This document shows, piece by piece, positions 20,460-31,734 of a stretch of 64,000 nucleotides of DNA. The position numbers and the translations under genes are program-made. This DNA is from Fremontodendron californicum. Its lineage: Eukaryota; Streptophyta; Magnoliopsida; Malvales; Malvaceae. The notes under the pieces were generated by a model, which ran no database searches, was not told the origin of the DNA, and was given only the letters and a program-made list of their open reading frames with translations. Each line of letters begins with the position of its first letter. Positions within the stretch are counted from its first letter, which is position 1. Location: NCBI GenBank assembly GCA_030761205.1, contig JAULJL010000005.1, forward strand, positions 4,613,501 to 4,677,500. The letters are read 5' to 3'.

Positions 20460-23400
20460 TCAAGCTGGAGAATAGATGTTGATCATTCTCAGCTTGAAAT
20501 TCAATTCCTCAAACTTTATTCTTAGAAGAACTTTTGTTAGAACATCTACCACTTGGAGGTGAGTAGGTGTGTAAATCAAGTTCATCATTCCTGCTTCAAC
20601 CTTTTCTTTGATAAAATGTCGATTTTGTTCCACATGTTTGGTTCTATCATGATGAACATGATTTTTAGCAATACTTATTGTAGCCAAATTATCACAAAAC
20701 ACCTTCATTGGCTCTCTTGTTGAAATCCTTAACTCTTCAAGTAATCTTTTCAGACATAATCCTTCATATATGCTCTGAGCTAAAGCTCTATACTTTGCCT
20801 TGGCACTGCTCCTAGCAACAAAAGATTGTTTCTTGCTATGCCAAGTTACCAAGTTTCCTCATACATAGGTGCAATAGCTTGTAGTCGATTTTCGATCTGT
20901 AATGGATCATTCCCAATCAGCATCTGAGTAGACTTCAATTCCCTTAGTTATTCCTTTTCGAAAGAATATTCCTTTACCAGGGTTCATCTTCAAGTATCTA
21001 AGAATCCTGTAAACTGCTTCAAGATGTTTTTCATTTAGCTTGTTCATGAATTGACTTACAACACTAACAGGGAAACCTATATTTGACTTTGTGTGAGACA
21101 GATAAATAAGCTTTCCTACCAGTCGTTGATATCTTCCAGTGTCAACTGGTGAACTGTTATCTTTGAAACCAATTTTATAATTTGATTCCATTGGAGTGTC
21201 TGCGGGCTTGCATCTTAACATTCCAGTTTCTTTTAGGCATAAATACAAATTTGACCCTCGAAGTATGCAACTTAAATCATTTTGGCCCTTATTCTTTTTT
21301 TGGATCACTTTAGCCCTCGTGCTATTATTTTCAATCAATTTAGCCTAAAATTACTGAAAACGTTAAATTTTTGATAATTTTTTTTTTTGTTTTATGATTT
21401 TTTATATTTATTATTATCAATTTCTTATAAAAATAGCCTAAATTTAACGAAACTGTTAGTCTCATACTCACACGTTATCAATTTTCGTTAAATTTATATG
21501 ATATCGACAAAAATAATAGATTGAGAGCCAAATTGACTAAAAGAAAGAATAAGGGCCAAAATGATTTAAGTTGCATATTTTGAGGGCCAAATTTGTATTT
21601 ATGCCTTTCTTTTAGTAAGTCCAAGATGTACTTGCATTGTGAAACTACAATACCTTTCTTTTAACAATCAACCTCCATGCCTAGGAAATATCTCAGCAAT
21701 CCTAGATCTTTGATCTCAAATTCCTTAGCAAGTACCTCTTTCAAGCAGCCCATTTCTTCAGTATAATCGTCAGTTACAATAATATCATCAACATAAACAA
21801 TAAGAATAGCAACTTTCCCATTAGGAGAAAATTTTGCGAATAGGGTATGATCAGCTTGACCTTGGGAATACTCATGTTTCTTGATTGCCTTTGTAAACCT
21901 GTCAAACCACGCTCTAGGAGATTGCTTGAGACCATACAGGGACTTTCGGAGCTTACAGACTTTGTTAATATTGCTTCCTATCTCAAAGCCGGGTGGAATT
22001 TCCATGTACACATCCTCTTCCAAGTCACCATTGAGGAAAGCATTTTTCACATCTAATTGATGAAGAGGCCAGTCTAGATTGGCTGCTAAAGATAGCAAAA
22101 CCCGAATAGTATTGAGCTTAGCAATAGGAGCAAATTTTTTTTGATAGTCGATGCCATAAGTTTGAGTGAATCCTTTAGCAACAAGTCTCGCTTTGTAGCG
22201 ATTTACACTCCCATCTGGATTATGTTTGACAGTAAAAATCCACTTACATCCCACTAGCCGCTTCCTTTCTAGCAAATCTGAGAGTTCCCAAGTACCATTC
22301 CTTTTTAGAGCATTCATCTCTTCTTTGATAGCAGCCCTCCATTCTGATTTTCCTAGAGCATATTGAATATTTTGCGAAATTTTTATATTGGATAGATTAG
22401 TAGCAAATGCTCGATATTCTGATGACAAACCATCATAGGAAACAAAGTTGTAGATTGGATGTTTGGTACAAGATCTTACACCTTTTCTCAAAGCAATAGG
22501 ACTATTAAGATCATCATTAACAGTAATATCAGTTTAGGATGTGTTACCTGGAATATTTGGACTTGGATTGGCTTCATGGTTCTGCTCAGGAAGTGTGCGA
22601 TTCTCTATTTCCTTTTGAGCCATTCTTCTTGAATAAACAACTAGTTCTTTGTCAACTGCAGGTTGTGTGCTGACAGAAACAGGGGTGTTACTGTTTGGCT
22701 CAATTTCTGGAGTGATGGTTGACTCGATTTCAGGTGGAATGAAATTGTTGGGTTCGGACTCTGGAATATTTGAGGTGTCATGCCAAAAACTACATTCTTG
22801 TAAGACTGAATTCTCCCCCGAATGGGAGTTTTTTGGTAATATGATTGATTTTTAAAAAATGTGACATTCATAGAAGTGTAGAATTTCCTAGTGACAGGCG
22901 AGTAACACTTGTAACACTTTTGAGTAGGAAAGTAGCCAAGAAAGAGACATTTTATGGCCTTTGAATCAAGCTTGCTTCAATGTTGTTGATGTACATGAAC
23001 AAATGCCATACACCCAAATACTTTCAATGGTAAAGATGAGATGATTCGGGTATCTGGGTAGGAGAGAAAAAGAGATTGGCAAGGTGTTTGGAATTTTAGA
23101 ACTCTCGATGGCATCCTATTAATGAGATATGCCCAAAAATGCTTGGGAACATTTGCGGTGATCATAATAGATCTGGCCACTTCAAGAAGGTGTTTGTTTT
23201 TTCTTTCTGCCACCCCGTTTTGCTGAGGTGTGTCAACACATGAACATTCATGCACTATTCCATGACCCATCAAATATTCGCCAAGTATAGAATTGAAGTA
23301 ATCTTTGGCATTATCTGATCGAAACACCTTTATTTTTGTCTGAAATTGTGTTTGGATCATGTTGTTGAAATTTTTGAAGATAGTGCCAACCTCTGATTTT

Positions 23401-25256
23401 TCTTTCATCAAATATACCCAAGTTATTCGAGTGTGATCATCAACAAATGAAATAAACCACTAAGCTCCCGAGATGTTATTAACTCTAGAGGGTTCCCATA
23501 TATCACTGTGAATCATTGCAAAAGGATGATATGATTTGTATCCTTGGATTGAGTAATTGTTTCTCGCATGTTTGGATAATTGACACACTTCACATTGGAA
23601 AAACTCAGGTTTGATCTCATTGATTAGTGTTGGGAACAGTCTTTTTAAATACGGGAAATTGGGATGACTTAACCTATAGTGCCACAACATGATTGCACTA
23701 TTGTTATTTGATGAAACTAGAAAAACTGGAAACGACACACTTCTTGCAGCTTGAGCTTGTTCTCCAAGATTATTAGGACCATTAAGAAGATAGAGCCTCG
23801 TATATTCCTTAGCATTGCCAATCATCCTCCCCGATTCCAAGTCCTGAAATTCACAACGATTTGGGAAAAAATTAGTAACACAATTCAAATCTTTGGCGAG
23901 TTTGCTAATGGACAACAAGTTACAAGTCAAATTGGGAACCAAGAGCACAAATTTTAAAATCAGCTTATCGGTGATAGTCACCGATCCTATTCCTGCCACT
24001 TTGGACAATGATCCATTAGCAATTCGAACCATGAAATTTTTAGAAATTGGTCTGTAAGTATTGAATAGTGTAACATTACCAGTCATATGATGTGATGCGC
24101 CAGAGTCTATTATCCAAGTGCTGTTTTTTTGCATGATGGTGCTCAAAGCCATAAGAAAATTACCTGTTTGAGCAACAAAACCTGTTGGAGTGGAGGATGA
24201 TGTTTGATGACTGAGAATCTTCTGAAGAAATTCAATCTGCTCTTTGCTAAAAGGTGTGGCTTCAACCTATGTCTTTTTCTCACTGTTGGTCATGAAACCT
24301 CTGCCTTCAGATGGTGGTCTAGACTTCCAGCTTGCTGGTTTGCCGTGTATCTTCCAACATGTGACCTTGGTGTGTCCATGCTTGTGACAATGATCACACC
24401 AAGGTCTTTCTTGCTTCTTTTGTCGATTGTCTTGGGGTTGATATTGTGATCTTCGTGCAACAAGAGTAGAATTCTCAGCAGCGGTTTGGGGATTTGGTGA
24501 GCCCATCATAAACCTCTTTCCACTCTCCTCACGACGAACTTCAGAGAAAACTTCTCAGAGGGTAGGAAGAGGTTTCATTCCCATGATTCTGCCTCGAACA
24601 TCATCAGGGTTCTGGTTTAGTCGTAATAAGAACTTGTAAATCCGCTTCGTTTCAACAATTTTTTTGTATCTAGCACCATCAGTCGAGCATGCTCAAACAT
24701 GTGTTTCAAACATATCTAATTGATGCCAATATCGAGAGAGAAGATTAAAATATTGAGTGACTGGGAGATCACCTTGATGCAAATCATGGAGAATGCCTTC
24801 GATTTCAAATAGTTCTGCTGTATTTTCGTTGGCTGAATACGTCTCTCTTGCAGTGTCCCAGATTTCCTTTGCAGTTTCATACAGAAGAAAATTCTCCCCT
24901 ATGCCGCTGTTCATAGAATTAATCAGCCATGACATGACCATATTGTTTTCTGCCTTTCATCCTTTGAACTTAGGATCTTCTTTAGCAGAAGGAGATACAA
25001 CTCCAGTGAAGTAGTCATCCTTGCCTTCGCTGCATATAAACATCATGACGGATTGAGACCATTGGAGAAAACTTTGACCATTTAGTTTATAACCTGTAAT
25101 GGGGAGATGAGAGTTGTCTGTTACTCCATGATTATTTGGAGTTGTGACTTCAGAGTTTAAGGTTGGTTTTCTGGTAGCCATTCCGGAGGCTGGGCCTTTA
25201 AAAAATTCAGCAATGAGAAGAGGAAAAAAATAGCAATGAAGCTGAAAATTTAGCAA
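20460..25256 (-). pseudogene. copia-2 gag-pol, degenerate
   Basis: Pieces in - strand order: gag 25256-24957 and 24941-24693; zinc knuckle piece 24509-24267 (CDHCHKHGHTKVTCW); protease and GAG-pre-integrase 24152-23460 (WIIDSGASHHMTG, then LWHYRLSHPN); integrase 23411-22977 (FRSDNAKDYF, then TPQQNGVAERKN); a frame-shifted linker about 22871-22500; RT 22491-21661 (WIFTVKHNPDG, YVDDIIV); then, after the nested MITE, the RT end and RNase H 21226-20907 and 20852-20460. Stops or frameshifts separate these pieces. In RNase H the usual SSAEAEY is SSAKAKY, losing both acidic residues. It cannot make an active polyprotein. Confidence 0.9.
21236..21605. mobile_element. Mutator-type MITE nested in copia-2 RT
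   Basis: 370 bp. Terminal inverted repeats begin GGCATAAATACAAATTTG and end CAAATTTGTATTTATGCC, and imperfect pairing extends about 65 bp inward. It is flanked by a perfect 9-bp duplication TTTCTTTTA (21227-21235 and 21606-21614). A 9-bp duplication with long inverted repeats is the hallmark of MULE-derived elements. No coding capacity. Confidence 0.92.
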
Positions 25257-25430
25257 TAAAGCTGTAAATTCAGCAATGAAGGTTGGAAAAAATCTGTTTT
25301 GATCAGATTTTAGAATGAAGCTGAAAATTCAGCAATGAAGTTGTAAATTTAACAATGAAGGTTGAAAAAAAAAATCTGTTTTGATCAGATTTTGGATCCC
25401 AGAAAAAATGAGACTATAGCTCTGATACTA

Positions 25431-25715
25431 TGAAAAAGATAATTATGGAATTCATCTTATTAATTAAAATCTGCATACAAGGTATTTATACATGCTGATG
25501 CTCCTAATTTACAGCTAACTTTCAGCTTTCTTGCTTTCTAATTTATAGCTAAGTAATACTTTACAGCAGCTAATTAGTCAACTAATTAGTACAGCTAGCT
25601 TCCGATAATTTTAGCACATCAATTTACAGCTAATTAGTATTTTACAGCTCTAACAAATGTTCAGTAGTATATGCTAACAATGTACGATAGTAAATGCTGA
25701 CCACAACATTCTACA
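25431..25715 (-). repeat. copia-2 5' LTR (right)
   Basis: 285 bp, TGAAAAAGATA to AACATTCTACA, followed by GTGAC (25716-25720). An A-rich repeated leader (AGCAATGAAG, CTGAAAATTCAGC) lies just inside at 25200-25400. Confidence 0.9.
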
Positions 25716-25720
25716 GTGAC

Positions 25721-27093
25721 TATCAGATATCCTTTTTCTTTTCTCTGAAGCTATAAATTTATACTTATTAGGACAAAGTTTAGAAGATTTTCCTGACAAT
25801 TTACCACACTTTGTTTATCTCCAGGATTTATGTAATTATCACCACCAATCTTTCAAAAATTATTCTCTATTTATCTTTGAAGTATTAAGCAAGTTAACTG
25901 ACTATTTAACCTCATCTGCAGTTTATCATTCAGTTTTTCTGCTTAAGAAAAAAGGTACTAATAAAATGCCAAAAATCCAATTGGTTCAGTTTTATTCAGG
26001 CCCTGATTCAATATGCACTTCAGAAGAGCCTATATTCTGATTTGTAGCTCACATCTATACTTCTCAAACTGTTGCTTCCAGCACAATTAGAGATTTATTC
26101 AAAATAGTCCATTATGCCAGAAGTGGTCAAAATTTGCAATTTGCCAATTCAAGCAAGGTTAATCTTGCAAGAAACGCTGCTAATGTTTTAATCAAAGGGA
26201 CCATATCTTTTACTGTCCAGGAACATGTCACATTAGACTTAGTCAACTGAGACAAAAACTTTACATAGAATCTGCCTGACAGGTTTGTTAAAATTTTCTT
26301 TTGGTACATTCAGTTGTTTTTTTTTTTTTCATTAGTACTACTTCAGTCACACTATCTATTTGAATTAATTGAGGCTAGTTAAAGTTTGGCGCCCCTCCTG
26401 AATGGTGAACTAGGAAAAAAGAAACAAATTTGTAGTCTGAATTGCAGTTAACTGCAATGGACTAATTACATGCTATGTTATTCAGATTCGGGTATGAGTG
26501 TCGGATATGGGTATGTGTCCGACACAAATATGTTCAATTTTTTTCAAGATTTCCATTTATTTGGAAGGTCTTTGGAGGATCATATCCCTATTATTTTATC
26601 CGGATATATATTGGATACAGATACTTAAAAAAAAATGAAGAGTTGGAGCAACATAGATTACATGTGCCATCTGTCCCCAGCTGCAATGCAAACATGTTTC
26701 ATTTAAGTACTATGATTATTAAGAAAGAAGTTTCTGAAAGGGAAACTGTCAACTTCATTTGGATTGTTGGCTGAAGTGCCGGCAGCCTGCAGCAACTATC
26801 AATTTGTGCTAAAGTCAATGGAGAGGCTCAGTTAATTCAGCACCAAAGTTCAGAAACAAGGAAAGGATATAGTTGCATATGTCAAAATGTAGTGATCTAA
26901 GCATTTGGAAGTGGGGATTCGAAGAGGATATAGTTGCATGGTTGCTGAAGAATGATTCATCCAGAAATTTAAAGGAAAAAAAAAAATGTCACTACTGATT
27001 TGATAAGTCCTTCATGAGAAAACAGTAAATATTTGCTCAAAGACTCCAACCTATAAATAGGCATGCTAGAAACAATCCTAGATACAATGAAAG
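25721..27093 (+). pseudogene. Third germin-like copy: 5' flank, TATA box and start codon only
   Basis: The segment 25850-26250 resembles the GLP2 upstream region. GTTGCTGAAGAATGATTCAT at 26940-26959 differs by one base from a stretch upstream of GLP2 (near 18089). CTATAAATAG (27051-27060) is identical to the GLP1 and GLP2 TATA boxes, and ATGAAAGG at 27087 equals the GLP start. Homology then stops and a methyltransferase fragment begins. TATA-to-ATG is 36 bp here, against about 104 bp in the others, so the leader is deleted. A MITE lies inside at 26473-26656. Confidence 0.65.
26473..26656. mobile_element. MITE copy B
   Basis: Starts CTATGTTATTCAGATTCGGG and ends GAGTTGGAGCAACATAG; interior GTGTCCGACAC and GGAGGATCATAT. 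Same family as 16302, 38360, 56112, 57781 and about 62550. Confidence 0.75.
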
Positions 27094-27248
27094 GTGATTG
27101 AAATGGATAGGATACTTCGGCCTGATGGGTTTGTCATTATAAGAGATAAACAATCGGTAATAAATTATATCCAGAAATTTATCACTGCCTTCCGGTGGGA
27201 TGGCTGGTTATCAGAAGTTGAACCAAGAACTGATGCTCTCTCTGTCAG
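27094..27248 (+). pseudogene. Methyltransferase (plant PMT/DUF248 type) exon fragment
   Basis: Translating from 27097 gives IEMDRILRPDGFVIIRDKQS, then a stretch ending RWDGWLSEVEPRTDALSVR. The motif D-RILRP-GF-IIRDK is the C-terminal signature of the pectin-associated putative methyltransferase family (QUA2-like, Golgi membrane). The fragment ends at AG before GTATTTTC, a plausible splice donor. No other exon is found nearby. It covers only about 50 of the roughly 600 residues of a full protein, so it is a captured or transposed fragment placed just after a GLP-like TATA box and ATG. Confidence 0.65.
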
Positions 27249-27476
27249 GTATTTTCTTAACCTAGTATCTTTCCTTGGTTTGTATTGGTCTACATACTTA
27301 GATCTCTGAATTTGCTGATTGTTTTGAATGCTACTTGTCTTCATGATTCTCACCTTCATTTCAAGCTGTTAAATTAAAAAAAGAAAAAGAAAAAAAAAGA
27401 TTAAACTATACCACACATGACACAACAAATTACCAAAATGAAAAAAAAAAAATAGTTAAAATTAAATAAACAATAC

Positions 27477-27758
27477 CTTATAGCACCCCTCTTGGGTCCA
27501 ATTGGAGGTGGCTTCGCAGCTTTTGGAGTTGGTTCTGCAGGGGTAGTGGAAGTGGCAGTAGAAGCTTCCGGTGGTGTTGGTGGTGGTGGTGGCGGCGGTG
27601 ATCCTCTTCAGCTGCAGGTACCTCCAGCCTTCTTGAAATATTATTGCCATGCTTGGAAGAAAAGGAAATACTATTCCTTTGTGTTGAGCTTGTTTTTGGT
27701 GCCAAACTGGATTTTAGCAAAAACCCAGATGCTTCACTTGCATGTTACATGTAGCCAT
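27477..27758 (-). pseudogene. psaE: Photosystem I subunit IV (PsaE) exon 1, broken
   Basis: On the - strand a start ATG (27758-27756) opens MATCNM. The transit peptide then continues one frame over (SSLAPKTSSTQRNSISFSS, then NNISRRLEVPAAEED), and a proline/alanine linker runs in a third frame to AKPPPIGPKRGA. That last string is the conserved start of mature PsaE. Frame changes fit single-base losses near the start and after GAGGAT, and two extra bases near the end. AAG followed by GTATTG at 27477 looks like the splice donor of exon 1. The later exons with the SH3-like core are absent. It would encode nothing functional. Confidence 0.72.
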
Positions 27759-28370
27759 TGTTACCAACTTTTGTTCCTTCTGACTATGAATCTGTAAATG
27801 ATATCAACTTAGTCATAACAAAACATCAAGTAACATGGAACTTGGAAGAAATGAGATTATACTGTTTGTTTAATTTGGGAAAAAATTATTTGGACCAATC
27901 AAAATGGAAATGGTAGTCTTGCCAATGGGTATGGGGATAATGCCACAGGAGCAGAATATCTTAACCTTGTGGATAGAGTAAGGTAATTATCAGCCAGTAA
28001 TGGCAAGCCTCTAACCTTCAGATCAAGTTTGTTCTTTGTCTGAGCAGAATTTGCAATATTAGTTGCTAGAGTCCATGAATCCATAGGCTTAGGTGAGTGA
28101 ATCTGTAATGGATCAAAGAATTGGGGTCCATGATCAATGGAGTTTCAGGTTGGGCTTTTCCCCATCAGACTAAAGATGATGATGGTTCCCAAGTCTCCTA
28201 GACTATATGTCAATATGTTTAGAGCCTAAAACCAATATATTTTTAGGCCAGACCCCAACTTTTTTTTGTAACTCCAATTATGCAAATGGTCAGACAATAT
28301 ATATGCCTGGCTCAAGATGGATAAATAAACAATTTTCCATATTTTTTTTATTGGAATAATATATATTTAT

Positions 28371-28505
28371 ATTTTTTTGACAAAAAAAATCGTAATTTGA
28401 GATAGAGAAAGGGGTTATAGAGTTATATATGTTGAGATTTGAATACCAAAAATACTAGATGCCACCATTTAAAGATAGTTGCATTAATTAGTAAACCCTG
28501 GGTTA
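28371..28505 (-). mobile_element. SINE copy (degenerate)
   Basis: Reverse-oriented member of the tRNA-derived family best seen at 33957. Landmarks are GAGATTTGAATAC (B box complement) and GATGCCACCATTTAAAGATAG. Confidence 0.5.
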
Positions 28506-29206
28506 AATATATACTTATAATTTTAATTAGGTATAAATAGATCTATCAAGGGTGGGCATCTTATATTGACAACAATAAAAGCTACTTAATTTGTGCAATT
28601 GCAATGAAAACAACAGCTATCCTTGACTTGCATTTGTTTCCCAAAATTTAATTTCATGTTAAGGAACCAAAATTTTGGTTGGTTACAAACAAAACATTGA
28701 TCATCTAACATCATCTTATGTAGCTGTCTCTGATTTTTAAAACAAGCAAATCAGACCAACTTGAAAGCAAAACAATACCTAACTCAAAAAAAAAAAAAAA
28801 AAACTAAACTCAAAGAAAGGTTCTTTTCATTTCTAATCAACTTCAAGAATTACTTTGTAGCTAGTTAACATCAACATGGTCTTAATCTTTGTGAACTATA
28901 ATTGTACTTGCTTTAATGTAAACATTTTTGAAGGGTTCTTTTCTTTTGTAAAAATTTCAGGCTTAGTTTGTAGTTAACATCAACAATAAGGTCTTAATCT
29001 TTATGTGAACCATAATTGTACTTGCTCATTTCATTTGTAAAATCAAGAAAAATCAAGTTTCATTATTATTAAAGGTGTAACCTGAGAGAAAATGACATTA
29101 TATGACAGATTATGTCATTATATCACTGATTTGAGGTGTAGAGCACTTTCAAAATTTTATGAAGCTTAATTTATCAGTGATGGGGATTGTTAAACTTAAA
29201 ACTTCT

Positions 29207-29210
<4 letters not shown>

Positions 29211-29260
<50 letters not shown>
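29211..29260. repeat. (AT)n microsatellite
   Basis: About 25 AT units without interruption. Confidence 0.95.
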
Positions 29261-29263
<3 letters not shown>

Positions 29264-30380
29264 CCCATCATTTGCAAATTAATGCCTGATAATATTTCGG
29301 CTACATCACTGAACTACTCATAGGGCTCCAAGGTTTCATTGATTTTTAAAAGTACCCTTCATCCAAATTGGTTGTCTGATCATTTATAAAATCTTCAGAT
29401 TTTAGAATGATAATGTATCGAATATTTATAATTTTTAAAATATTTAAATTTGAATTCGTTCAATTTATATTCGAATTCGTTTATTATTCGCTTACTATCT
29501 CAATTCATATCAAATTTAAATAGCAATATCCATCAAATATTCGAATCCACTAAATATATGAATTTATTAAATCAAATTTTTGTAAAGATAAAATATAAAA
29601 TTAAACAAAAATTAAATACGTAATGGATACCAGATACGAATATCCGAATTTATTATCTGTATAAATAACGTGAATTTGGATAACGAATTGGGGTGTTTGA
29701 CACTGTTCAAACCAAAATAAAAATGGATTCAGATATCCAGAATTCCTATCCGAATCCGCTAAGAATAATAAATTTAATATCCGAATCCATAATATTCAAA
29801 TCCGCAAAAATAATATCAATAAATATCAAATATTAAATTTTTTACTATATTTATTGTGATCCCTAGATTTCAGAGGATTTTGCAGTTGAAAAACCTGTGA
29901 TTATGGAACAAAAAAAACCCTTGTTGTAATGCTGCTGAATTGTCAATTATTACTTTCAGTTAAAAGGAAAAACTAAATACTCATGTACTTCTGCCTATGC
30001 AAAAGATAGAAAAGAAATTGATTTATTGAAACTAGTCCGAGATATTCTGAAACTTAATTTGGAAGTAATATCACTTCATTCCCATTTACTACTTAGAATT
30101 GAAGAGCCTGAAAATTTTGGCCCCTCAAAAGAATATGCTGCTAATAACAGTTAAATTTTTATCTGCTGGAAATGACTGTTAAGCTGTTTGACGGCTGAAT
30201 TAATTCAGCCATAAAATTTTGTTGAATTAGTAGTTGGCCTTATTAAATATTTCACATACAAACTCCCCCTATGCTTTTAGCTTTTCAGGTAAATTATTTG
30301 TTCTGTGGTTGGGATTTCATTTCCCAAAAAGCATAAAGAAAAGGAAAAGGAAAAGTAAAATTATAGAATTTGGGATTTTC

Positions 30381-30520
30381 TTTTTAGGTACAAAGAAGGA
30401 CACAATCTAGAGATTAGGAAAGTGATTATAGATACTAAGAATGAAATTCGAATCTCAGATTTACTGGATGCCATCTTTTAAAAAAGGCTGTATAAATCAA
30501 CTGAATTAAGTTTTGATTTC
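30381..30520 (-). mobile_element. SINE copy
   Basis: Landmarks GGTACAAAGAAGG, then AAATTCGAATCTCAG (B box complement), then GATGCCATCTTTTAAAAAAG, then AAATCAACTGAATTAA (A box complement). Confidence 0.6.
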
Positions 30521-31084
30521 AAATTTTGGAATTTAAATACTGCTTTTTTTGGATCCATTTACGTCTCATTCCCATGGTTGTAGACTTTGTAGCCATTTGA
30601 AATTTGGATTTAGCAAATATAGAATTTATTGATTGTGGTTAAAATAGCAAAAGTGAATGAAGAGTGTAAAATTCATTATCTTTCAAGCCATCTTAAATTA
30701 TAGATTTTGCTAATCTTAAAGACATTTTATAAGATTACTATATTTAATAATATTTTCACACAATAAGTTAAAAATCATGTAAAAAATTATCGATTATTAA
30801 TTTAATATAATATTATTACTATAAATAATACATTCACTAACTTTAAAAAATATCTTAAAGATACTCGTCAAAAAAACTCTTAAATTATATGTTACTAGCT
30901 GGCCACCTACAATGAAATCCATTGGATCTTTCATTTAAAGCTTTGTCTGTTATGTTTAGCTTTTAAAAATGAAATGTATGATTAATAAGGAGAAAGAAGA
31001 GGGTGGCTTTGCTTTGTAAACATTTTATTTTTTTAATGAAAAAATTTGTTAATAACACATTTTAAGGATACTCATTAAAACATA

Positions 31085-31228
31085 TTTAATAAGGAATCCG
31101 AAATTTAATCTACTTGATTCATATAGTCACTTTTAAAAAATGATATCCAACACATCTAGATTCAAATCCCACATTTACAATTTTTTTCTTTATCATCAGA
31201 CTAAGCCTTTTTTATATATAAAAAAAAC
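31085..31228 (+). mobile_element. SINE copy
   Basis: Same family, + orientation: AATTTAATCTACTTGATTCA (A-box region), then AGATTCAAATCCC (B box), then an A-rich end. Confidence 0.55.
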
Positions 31229-31734
31229 ATATTTGATAAGAAGATACTGGTATATATTAGAGTGGACCAGTATAATTATATAGTACATTGGACATAGTTA
31301 AAAATCCCACATACATATCCAACATCCCCACACCATATTTATGTTGATCACATGGCTCCTTTGCCCATTCTTTATCATGCATACATTCAGAAATATGTAT
31401 CTCATTTTCTGCTTCATTATATTGAAGTGATGGGGTTGAAAGCTACAGTTAACAGCTTTATCTGTGAGTAAGTAGTGCTTAATTAGACAGGCTTCATTAT
31501 ATGCTTTCAAATTTATGATTATTTGGTTCATTGTTTCTTATTGAATTAATATTTAAACTTTCATTCAAAATGAAAATTTAGAAGCAAAAAGAATTGCAAT
31601 GCTAAAACCCATGGTCATTTTGACAAAATTTTACATCTATGTTTTATTAGATTTAATTTATCTACAAGTTTAATTTAAGGGTATGCGTTTAACATGCGTA
31701 CGTTTGTCTTACATACATATGTTTTTTTTTAAGG

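Larger units (their letters stand above)
20168..25715 (-). mobile_element. Old, decayed Ty1-copia retrotransposon (copia-2)
   Basis: About 5.55 kb including a nested MITE. LTRs at 20168-20452 and 25431-25715 are each 285 bp, starting TGAA and ending CTACA, with about 25 differences by eye (near 9%). The target duplication is GTGAC at 20163-20167 and 25716-25720. A PBS-like TAGTATCAGAGC (- strand, 25430-25419) lies at the inner edge of the right LTR. The coding region is on the - strand and broken. Compared with copia-1 this is a different family and a much older insertion. Confidence 0.92.

Noticed and set aside
27492..27797. + strand Gly/Val-rich ORF suggesting a glycine-rich protein
   Set aside because: It is the reverse complement of the proline-rich linker of the PsaE exon on the - strand.
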